14,880 nt of DNA from Physocladia obscura. Lineage: Eukaryota > Chytridiomycota > Chytridiomycetes > Chytridiales > Chytriomycetaceae. The notes under the pieces were generated by a model. The model saw nothing but the letters and a program-made list of their open reading frames with translations, did not search any database and was not told the origin of the DNA. This document shows, in pieces, positions 8,001 to 14,880 of this stretch. The stretch spans positions 1 to 14,880 of the forward strand of contig JADGJH010000735.1 of assembly GCA_027596945.1 (NCBI GenBank), in the 5' to 3' direction. Within the stretch, counting starts at the first letter, position 1. Every line of letters begins with the position of its first letter. A program made the translations under genes and the position numbers.

Positions 8001-9983
8001 TGTCGGAATATCATTTATTTTGATTTGAAGAGACAATCCTTCTGATGACGCTGAGTCTATATCGCTATGCTGTTGTCTTGGTTGCTCTGTTACTACCAGG
8101 TGTAATTTTGAATCTGATAAATTTTCAGCATCATTCTTCGGAGGAACTTTTTGTGGCGGTTTTTCCTGCGATGTAAGATTTCTTTCAGATGTCATTGGCG
8201 ACGAACTTCGTGACGGCTTTGTTTTTTGTGACGGAACTTCGGGTGGCATTTTATTAATTGCTGGCTTCGGAAATAATTCAAATAATGACGCTGGATTAAG
8301 TTTGCCAGTTGATTTTGTTACTGCGACATTTTTCGATGCAGTTTTTTTCTTGTTGTTTAGACTTGGCAGAGTAAGAGACAATGGCTCGTCGTCGTCATCA
8401 TAATCATCGTCGTCATCGTCGTCAAAGTCACTCACTTCTTCAATATTGTCATTACGATTTTTCGTGACGCTTTGTGATTTACTCATTCTATCAACTTCAG
8501 AGCCTGTCTTATCAGATTCATCATCATCCGACAATTTATTCAGCGCCCGTGAAATTGGATCTGTTTCATGTTTTATAGATTCTAGCAACGATGGTTTTGC
8601 ACGATCCATTGACGATTTGCTGTTGTCATTCTCACTGTTGCTGCTTTCAGATTCTGGAGAATCTAAGCTCACTTTTAAAGAATGGATTGACGGAATGTTT
8701 TCCAGTACTGCGTTTGATCGTTTAGTTCCTGTCGCAAGAATTTCTGAACTTTGTGAAAGATCTGGTATCGCATTTGCTGATTTTTCAAAACTAACTTTAG
8801 CTGTTACTGGATCTTGAAGGCCAGAATATTTTGTGGCTGCAGCTGCAGTTGCAGTTGGTGTCTTTTTGTGAATTGGTGTGAAAAAATTGTCATCATCTTC
8901 TTCCGCCTCACTTTCTTCAATGTCTTCCATTTCTAATAATTTTGTTGATAACAGTGGAATTTTCGAAGGATTAGAAGCAGTAGTTGCCGTTCCTATTAGA
9001 GTTGATTTAATTCCGCCAAGAGTAGACGAAGAGGGTATAAATGAAGATTTCACAGGAATAATATTAGAAGCAATTGGTTCGTTGGATAATGGATTCAACA
9101 TCTTGGATGGGGTTTTTATTGAGGAAAGTGGCTGCAGAGGAGTAAGAGATTTAGATGCAATTTGCTTCAAAGATGATGATGCTGAAACCAGTTTTGTGAA
9201 TTTGGATTCTCCAGCGGAATCATTTCCGTGTATTTTGGAGTCTGTCTTGGACTGCATGAATTTGAAATTAAAAATTAAAAACTGAAATTCAACGAAAATA
9301 TACCGTGCCGCGTGAACTGAGATCACCACTACTGCTCTTGCTCAAAGATTTCGTGGCTTTTGTTGGTCTTTCAGTAGCTTTTTCTGGTTTACTTTTGCTC
9401 TCCATCGCTTTTTTTTTTTCGCGTTCATACAGCTGTCGGTAATGCTCATCGCATGGATGATCCCATATGCTTTCTCCAGTGCTAAAATTGAAATAATATA
9501 TATTGCCGTCTTCAGATTGACTATACGTAATGGCCAAGGTTGTGCATAATTGTTTTGGTTTTTTTTTGTTTTGTTTTTGTTTTTAACCAAATATTTCGGC
9601 AGAAAAGCAACACAAACTGAACCATGGTTTCCAGTCAACTGGAAGCGGAGCTTTTAGCGATTCGCGCGCGATCCAAAATAAATGCTTGTCTTCTTCTTCA
9701 TCCATTCCGAGAAACTTTGCATATTCAAGAACCTCTGTCTCGTTTTAAAAATAAAGTAAATTAACAATCTGCTGTATCTCGTCAAAAAAGAAAAAAAATT
9801 CTCAGGAACCAAAAATATTAACTAAATACCTTCATCGGTGGGCTCATAGTTCTCATCAAACCTTAAGATATAAATTAGAACGATTTATTCCGTTTGAAAA
9901 CATGTTTTGCAAAAAAAGTTTACTGTTTTTTTTTTGTTTTTTTACTCTTCTTCGAGAATGATTTGACCGCCAGGCGCTGACAT
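5043..9983 (-). CDS. CEP164: CEP164-like basal-body distal appendage protein (WW domain, coiled coil)
   Basis: Seven exons join in frame: 9983-9946, 9861-9830, 9734-9623, 9520-9304, 9251-5977, 5912-5753, 5681-5043. They give 1490 residues; human CEP164 is about 1460. Introns are 84, 95, 102, 52, 64 and 71 nt, all GT-AG; the third has an unusual GTTCAG donor. The N-terminus (QIILEEEFDENY, then [13 protein letters not shown]) follows animal CEP164 almost residue for residue into the WW domain: W58, the IYYFNF strand at 68-73, W80 and P83 in [10 protein letters not shown]. Next comes a Ser/Lys/Pro-rich disordered region with an Asp tract at 408-421. A long Glu/Lys/Arg coiled coil spans about 628-1110 and includes eight 26-residue repeats. 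A Ser/Asn-rich tail ends in a short helical segment with [11 protein letters not shown]. In animals CEP164 sits on mother-centriole distal appendages, recruits TTBK2 through its N-terminal region and is needed for membrane docking of the basal body. Here it presumably serves the zoospore flagellum. Splice sites were deduced by eye; no transcript was seen. Confidence 0.93.
7080..7703 (-). repeat. CEP164: eight consecutive 26-residue (78-bp) repeats inside CEP164
   Basis: Units begin at 7703, 7625, 7547, 7469, 7391, 7313, 7235 and 7157, covering residues about 650-857. They open with ETDYET, ELEIEK, SKKIEL, RCRFQE, ARKYET, TRRFET, TRKFEA and KEKYDT. Position 4 is always aromatic or Ile, and position 5 is Glu in six units and Gln or Asp in the others. 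Hydrophobic residues recur at about 7/8, 11, 15, 19 and 22. The DNA copies are diverged, so this is an old protein-level repeat, not a recent expansion. After 7080 the register slips by about four residues (NRKFEL). Confidence 0.8.
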
Positions 9984-10397
9984 GATCACGTAAGAAGGTA
10001 TGGGGTTATTTTCGGCAAATTATTTATTTTTGTGTTTGACAAATTTTTAACAAATATAGCAAATAAAAAGGTGAATAAAAGTATATTTTACTTTATTTGA
10101 CTAGCCAGAAGCGTATTTTAGCTTCAATAATAGGAAAGAAACAAGTTTACCAGTGTATTATGAGACTCAACATTATCATGCAACAACCCCATGATCATAA
10201 GTAACGTTAATCCAGAAGAAATTTTGTTGAACTTTGCTAATATACCTCTAAAATTGGTCAATCAAATAATCGATTTCGCTATTGCTAAATACATGATGTT
10301 TTCTGATTTCAGCGAATCAATCAATTATTGTGATGTTAAGTACACTCTAGCATTATTTAGCGTAAAATGCCGCAATTCTGAAATCCTGATTGATTTT
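9984..10397. other. spacer: CEP164 upstream region and methyltransferase 3' end
   Basis: This is the only room for the CEP164 promoter and the methyltransferase 3' UTR, given same-strand neighbours. It is AT-rich. A 14-bp palindrome (AAATTTTAAAATTT) lies at about 10399-10412, at its right edge. The plus-strand frame 10191-10448 has no recognisable motif and overlaps the methyltransferase tail. I see no RFX-type X-box that I would defend. Confidence 0.45.
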
Positions 10398-10604
10398 TTA
10401 AATTTTAAAATTTTTAATTGGTTTCCATTGTTTAAAAAAACAAGATAAAACAAAATTCAATTCCTTTCCAAATGCGCAAGTTATTTTTTGAAAATACAAA
10501 GCACGAGTTTGCCAAAATGACTGGTATTCTGCCCACTCAGCTACGCATATCTCCACAAGCTCCTGATACTCTTCTCGCGTGACACCCATGGATTTATGCA
10601 TCTA
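10398..10604 (-). pseudogene. in-frame C-terminal continuation of the methyltransferase beyond a TAG codon
   Basis: The TAG at 10602-10604 ends the methyltransferase frame. The same frame then runs on for 67 codons to TAA at 10398-10400. The continuation starts MHKSMGVTREEYQELVE and goes on with AEWAEYQSFWQTRALYFQK, which is what I would expect for the C-terminus of this fungal methyltransferase family (a mGv-eEy helix followed by an aromatic helix). The stop appears to replace one residue of a continuous domain. Possible explanations are a nonsense mutation (inactive or shortened enzyme), a read error, stop readthrough, or a missed intron. The only in-phase introns ending at this TAG would be 24, 111 or about 123 nt with poor donors. 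Confidence 0.6.
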
Positions 10605-11580
10605 ATTTTCGACACCACGAAAAACAGATTTGCAATCTCGAGCACAATGTTTCCCCAGTGGAGTGTCGTTGTTGTAAGGTCCATGAATAGTCTTTATTCC
10701 TTGGTTCAAAACATTGGCGGACACTGAGTTAGCATTCCATTCCAAATTCGTGGCACCGTAACAATCTAAGCCACGCGCATGCATTGCATCGAGCATAGCT
10801 TTGCTCAAGAGTTTGGAGTGTGGGCCAGCGTTGTAAATCACAACATCTGTTTCAACTAACTCAATCCAGCCGCCTGGTTTTGTGACCCGAATAAGCTCTC
10901 TTATTGCATCAGGAAACTTGTCTTTCGGAATTCCGAGAACTAGATAGCGCTCGTGGACATAATCGAATGTATTATCATCATCTTTTAAAAAAAGAAAAAA
11001 AAAAAGCCAGAAAAAGAATTAGTTTACTTACAAGGAAGGCGTTCTAAAATATTTCCGAACTTGATGCTGATGTTACCATATGCAGAAATAAGATTTTCTG
11101 CAATGTCAACGCCATGGTATTCGCTAAACGGATTTTCTTTTCGGAGACTTTCCAGCCAGAATCCTTTTGCACAACCGACATCAAGAACTTGCACACCATC
11201 ATTTTTGATCAGTTCGTTTGCTTCTGGGCAAACAACGTCTCTACGAAATATTAATTAAATCTTGTAATTTGTGAACATTGTAACTACCCATGAAAGTAAG
11301 CGCGAAGAATGTAATGCTGAATCTCCAATCGATTCTGTTCAATTTCGTCACTAGGAAGAGCATAATCACTACTTTCAACTGAATGATATCCGCGCAGATC
11401 CGATTCCCATGATTCGGGATTGTTTGGATTCCATACTTTTGCTTGCAGTTTATTGATTCGGCCATCAGCGAATGAGACTTGATTAGAGTTGGCATTCCTG
11501 TGATCGGGTATGTTAGCAGATTCTGATTCAACGTGGGATAAATTCTTGAGTATTGCAGACTGATGATGGCTCATGTCCAT
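10602..11580 (-). CDS. class I SAM-dependent methyltransferase, frame cut by TAG
   Basis: Three exons, 11580-11288, 11240-11032 and 10981-10602, join in frame across introns of 47 and 50 nt (GTAGTT...GTAG, GTAAGT...AAAAG) to give 293 residues before TAG. Residues 1-97 are a polar N-terminal region ending in an RLEIQHYILRAYF helix, typical of fungal methyltransferases of the Methyltransf_25/11 type. The Rossmann core follows: motif I VLDVGCAKGFW (SAM-binding glycine loop), acidic motif II YHGVDIA, a DDNTFDYVHER strand, and KPGGWIELVE, the usual post-III strand. These proteins methylate small molecules or proteins; the substrate cannot be read from sequence. The first ATG with a good frame is at 11580; the frame is open slightly further 5' only through non-ATG codons. 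Whether the product is functional depends on the TAG at 10602-10604, because the family C-terminus lies beyond it. Confidence 0.8.
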
Positions 11581-11806
11581 TTCCGTGATTATACAACACA
11601 ACCCTAAATTTTGGAAATTGTATCCTCAGATTGTTCAAATCAACTCTTCATTCGAGCAAAAATTACTTCGATTTTTTGTGCTTTGAGAGTATCGAATTTT
11701 TCATAACTTTTAACTGCAAAAAAAATTTTTTTTATGGGAAAACAAACAAAACAAATAAACAAAAAAAAAAAAAAAGAAAAAAGACAAGTGACCAATGAAT
11801 TTCATG
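11581..11806. other. short spacer with A15 tract
   Basis: This 226-bp gap holds the methyltransferase promoter and 5' UTR and the permease 3' UTR. A run of 15 A at 11761-11775 would appear as a U tract about 30-45 nt past the permease stop codon. No other element is evident. Confidence 0.5.
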
Positions 11807-13608
11807 TTAGAACAGTTTGTACATCATTTTTGCTTTCCATTCGGCAAAATTTGTGGGCTTTAAAGCAATGGTTTCAGCTGCTGCCTTTTCTTCAGGTGTT
11901 TCTATGAGAGTATTGCTTTCAAAATCCATTTCATCATAAGAAATGAGCCTCATTGATCCGGGAACAAAAATTCCATATCCTAAATATAGACAAACAGTGA
12001 TTGGAATTCCCGCATATGTCCAAGAATTATTCATCCACCAAGACACATTGAAAAACTCGCCTTGAGATATTCCATTGGTATCAAATGCAGAAGTGAGCAA
12101 AAAAAATGTGTCGATGACTCCAATGGTAATGGACATGTAGTTAAACCACGGAAAAAAGGGCGCGATATATGGCAGATCTTTCAATCTGCGGCCCTGAGCA
12201 ATGTAGCCAGCACGAAATCGCAAATGAGTTATCGATATCATCATCCATGCCAACATCGTAGAGAATGAAACAAATCCTGTCAGAAAGTTAAAAACGTTTA
12301 CAGAACCGTCTGGACCTGAAGCATAAGAGGCTCCAATTCCAACGAGACCAACAATCATAATTGCGATTACTGAATTTACAGGAACACCACGCTTGTCAAT
12401 TTTTCCAAAAATTCGTGGTGCCTGGCGTTCTTCAGAGAGACGAAGAAGCGTTCGGGCGCACGCGTAAATACTTGAGTTTGATACCGACAATGCTGCAACA
12501 ATTGCAACAAAGTTTATAAAGTCGGCGGCGAAAAAAATCCCAGCAGATTCTAGTACATATACGAATGGAGACGCTGACCAGGTAACCATAGGATTGAGAA
12601 GAACTCCAACAAAAAATATCGAGCCAACGTAGAAAATCATGATTCTCCAAAAAGTTCCAGTGATAGCCCGTGGCACTGACAAGCGCGGGTTTTCAGCTTC
12701 ACCAGCTGTCAGTCCAACAAGCTCTGTTCCTCCGTATGCGAAGAATCCAGTTGTAAAAGCTGCGCCAACGTTTACAAGTTTTGAGATTGAAGTGTCTCCA
12801 ACAATGGCAGGATCCCAATTCGAGAACCAAAGAGGCCCAGTTCCAGTTCCAATCCCGAACCACAGAAAGAAGGAAATAATTATGAAAATTACAATCGTCA
12901 AAACCTTGATAAGAGAAAGAACAAACTCAGTCTCAGCAAATCCCCGAACGCTGATAAGGTGTAGAGCAAACAATGGAAACATGAAGATGAGAGACACGGC
13001 CCAAGAAGGAATTGTGCTTGTTGGCACCCAGAATTCGAAGAGAGACGCTACTCCAGCCATTTCGGCTGGAAATGTGAGAGCCCAATTCCACCCTGTCAGA
13101 AATCGAAATGATTAGTTTGATCACATGATATGACAAATTTAAAAACCTACAGTAATTCCACCCAGACATGAAACCGAAAGCTTTCGAAACAAACCGATTT
13201 GGAAACGCAGAAAATGCGCCTTCAACTGGAATAAAAGTCGCCATTTCGCCCAAAGAAGTAACGACGCCGTATACTTGAAGGCCAGTCAGGGAAAAGGTGA
13301 TCAGCGCGCCTAATGGGCCTGCGCCGCGAATTGCATCGCCCAACTTGAGCAGCAATCCTGTTCCAATAGTTCCGCCAATGGCAATCTGTTTGTATGTTAT
13401 TAGTTTGGATGGTTACGCTACAATTGTCAGACGCAAGTCAATTGATGAAAGAAAACGCGGTATTAAGCACAACACAAACCATTTCCAGGTGTCGCGCCTT
13501 TAGTTTGCGATGCAAACCACCGCCAGACTGCAGATCCAGCATAAGCATTCCCGATGATACTTCTCCGTCTCTACTAGCTCTATCTCTGCTCATCTCTTCT
13601 TCTGTCAT
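11807..13608 (-). CDS. amino acid permease (APC superfamily, fungal YAT-type)
   Basis: Three exons, 13608-13480, 13385-13151 and 13092-11807, join across introns of 94 and 58 nt to give 549 residues, normal for fungal permeases. The first intron splits HLEM from IAIGGTIGTGL and the second splits the first Trp of YWWNWAL, so the family pattern confirms both junctions. After a 43-residue cytosolic N-terminus come GGTIGTG (47-53, helix 1 substrate loop), SLGEMATFIP, and GGTELVGLTAGEAENP (about 242-257, the APC signature). Further on is SVSNSSIYACARTLLRLS with the downstream GVPVNS loop. About twelve membrane helices can be counted, followed by a roughly 50-residue cytosolic tail rich in Glu and Ala. 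It should carry amino acids with protons across the plasma membrane. Substrate specificity (basic, proline or general) cannot be assigned by eye. ATG 13608 is chosen because the 5' extension of the frame starts only at TTG. Confidence 0.93.
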
Positions 13609-14120
13609 TGAGCAATTATCTGGAAAATTTTTTTTCGTTATCCTCTTGAGAAAGAAAGCCAAAGATACGGATTTTTGATTCTTTTCGTAATCCAGTGCTA
13701 CTTGCTATTTTCCTCTATAAAGTTCTGGTTCTTTTAAATATTTTTTTTCAGCCTAAACAGAGAAGGGTGAGGCGGGTAGTATCTCAGCCAGGGCTTTGGA
13801 TGGAGATCAGTAGTGACAAACAAATAAAACTACCATTGGCATAGTGCGGTAGTGCGGTAGCGGCAGCTGCAAAGACAAATTTTTTCATTCTTATTTTGAA
13901 CAAATCGCGAACTTTGATCTGTTCTATCATTGCGTCTGAAAGACACCACCATGTGCAAAATTTCCACAAAATTTTCCCAATATCCATCATAATTCATTTC
14001 ATTTGATATCAACGAACAAGAAACCATCGGCTATTTCAGTTGAATTTGGAAGTAGAAGAAGAAGAAAAAGCAAATCAAAGGAATAAGTAAGACAAACTTC
14101 AAGAGCCTTTTAATCAATTT
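13609..14120. other. permease upstream region, no supported gene
   Basis: The region holds the permease promoter and 5' UTR. Two GATAA cores on the minus strand (13616-13620 and 13638-13642) lie just upstream of the ATG. A minus-strand ATG near 13889 starts MKKFVFAAAATALP, signal-peptide-like but leading nowhere recognisable. An 8-bp tandem GTGCGGTA x2 occurs around 13845-13860, and a GAA run at about 14055-14070. Confidence 0.45.
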
Positions 14121-14330
14121 TCAAAGCGAGTAGATTTTAGAAATGGGTTGAAAATTTGAATGAAGAGATCCTTCGCGAAACTGATCATTATGAAAATTCA
14201 AAATGAAGGCAGCGCACACCGAAAAACCAACAATTGCACTGCTGAAATAAATCAGCATTCTCTTTGGCCCAAAATCGAAGTGGTGATGCTCCGGACCGGC
14301 GGGAGCATCATCTTCACTAGAGCAAAGCAT
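14121..14330 (-). CDS. possible small single-pass membrane protein (COX7c/Cox8-like?), 5' end unresolved
   Basis: The minus frame from ATG 14330 encodes 69 residues: an acidic start, EHHHFDFGPKR, one hydrophobic helix (LIYFSSAIVGFSVCAAFIL) and a polar tail. The order basic patch, helix with GFSV, then a charged end is reminiscent of the tiny cytochrome c oxidase subunit VIIc/Cox8 (yeast has IGFAVPF at the same place), but the resemblance is weak. A mitochondrial presequence would have to come from an upstream exon. Candidate acceptors occur just 5' (CTCTAG at about 14317-14322, and GCTTAG near 14369 preceded by a GCTAAC branch-like site). The adjacent minus frame 14582-14334 is open but not recognisable. 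It could equally be chance sequence. Confidence 0.3.
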   Translation of the reverse strand: MLCSSEDDAPAGPEHHHFDFGPKRMLIYFSSAIVGFSVCAAFILNFHNDQFREGSLHSNFQPISKIYSL

Positions 14331-14779
14331 TCCTCAAACTGCAGTGTTCTGGGGAGTGGTCATAGCGCTAAGCCTCTTTGTGGGGTTAGCGCCATGGAAA
14401 TCTCGTAGAAACCCAATTTTATTGAGATCTCTCTTTAAATAACCCCATGATATAATGTCGCTGCAAAACACAACACAAACTTCCTCTTCGGTTAAAGCCA
14501 TCGCGTCGTCAGCGGAATAAGAATTGAGACACTGCTCGTTCCCTTCAGGCATCGGCAGTATTGCTTCATCCAAGCTTGTCATGTGGAAACAACGCTGAAA
14601 TCTCCAAAAACAGCCCGATCAATCTACCAGCATACATAGCTGCCAAACTCAATAACCAAAAGCTATTGTGAGGTATTCAATTTTCAACTTTCTTGGCCAA
14701 GATCATCATCGTTATACTTTTTCTCAAAGGAACTAACATATCGCTTCAGAATGATCAAAGTAATCAACAATCACAGACT

Positions 14780-14880
14780 GTTATTGCACTTTTTGTAGCC
14801 TTAACACTTTCTCAAAATAGCATCAATTAGTTATTGCACTTTTGTTTGCTTTAGTATCTTCATATGTGCTATACCACTTT
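14780..14880. repeat. two copies of an imperfect ~50-bp direct repeat
   Basis: GTTATTGCACTTTT is exact at 14780-14793 and 14830-14843, exactly 50 bp apart. The following bases remain loosely similar (TTGTAGCCTTAACACTTTC against GTTTGCTTTAGTATCTTC). The second copy runs to the window edge, so more copies may follow. No function is inferred. Confidence 0.4.

Noticed and set aside
8446..9285. Plus-strand frames at 8446-8817 and 8878-9285
   Set aside because: Both are antisense to the disordered Ser-rich part of CEP164, which has clear homology flanking it.
10602..10712. A 111-nt in-phase intron ending at the TAG
   Set aside because: The donor would be GTTTTG, unlike the others, and it would delete the TPLGKH...FRG stretch that looks conserved in the family.
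13616..13642. Two GATAA cores as nitrogen-regulation sites for the permease
   Set aside because: They sit 8-34 nt from the start codon, probably within the 5' UTR, and five-base cores are common; not enough to call a regulatory site.
13784..13990. Minus-strand frame with MKKFVFAAAATALP as a secreted peptide
   Set aside because: Only a short signal-like run; no downstream exon, cysteine pattern or stop context supports a gene.

Overview
The window is nuclear DNA from a eukaryote, most likely a zoosporic early-diverging fungus (chytrid-type). Four lines of evidence support this. Introns are short (47-102 nt) with fungal-style GT...AG borders. Intergenic DNA is AT-rich and full of homopolymers. 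There is a fungal-type amino acid permease and a pair of Ser/Thr-rich membrane proteins, one with a CFEM-like cysteine region. There is also an apparently full-length CEP164, a basal-body distal-appendage protein expected only in lineages that build cilia or flagella. Lineage is inferred from gene content; I cannot name the species.

Every gene I can support lies on the minus strand, so the window reads right to left. From the right edge: a doubtful small single-pass membrane protein (14121-14330, upstream exons unresolved); an amino acid permease with three exons (11807-13608, 549 aa); a SAM-dependent methyltransferase with three exons (10602-11580) whose frame is cut by a TAG codon, after which a family-like C-terminal stretch continues in frame to 10398; CEP164 with seven exons (5043-9983, 1490 aa); and two type-I-like surface proteins that share a six-cysteine N-terminal module (3266-4220, with signal peptide and CFEM-like region; 1625-2143, without a visible signal peptide). 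The left 1.5 kb has no convincing gene. It holds a 15-bp perfect inverted repeat, dispersed copies of a GTTGAAAATAAA-type motif, a 20-nt A tract and a 12-bp minisatellite.

The genes do not form a pathway. The standout is CEP164. Its N-terminus aligns with the animal protein through the WW domain, and its central coiled coil carries eight consecutive 26-residue repeats. The other points of interest are the nonsense codon in the methyltransferase and the tandem pair of Cys6-module surface proteins, of which the left copy looks truncated or has an unseen first exon. I saw no CRISPR array, RNA gene or intact transposon.
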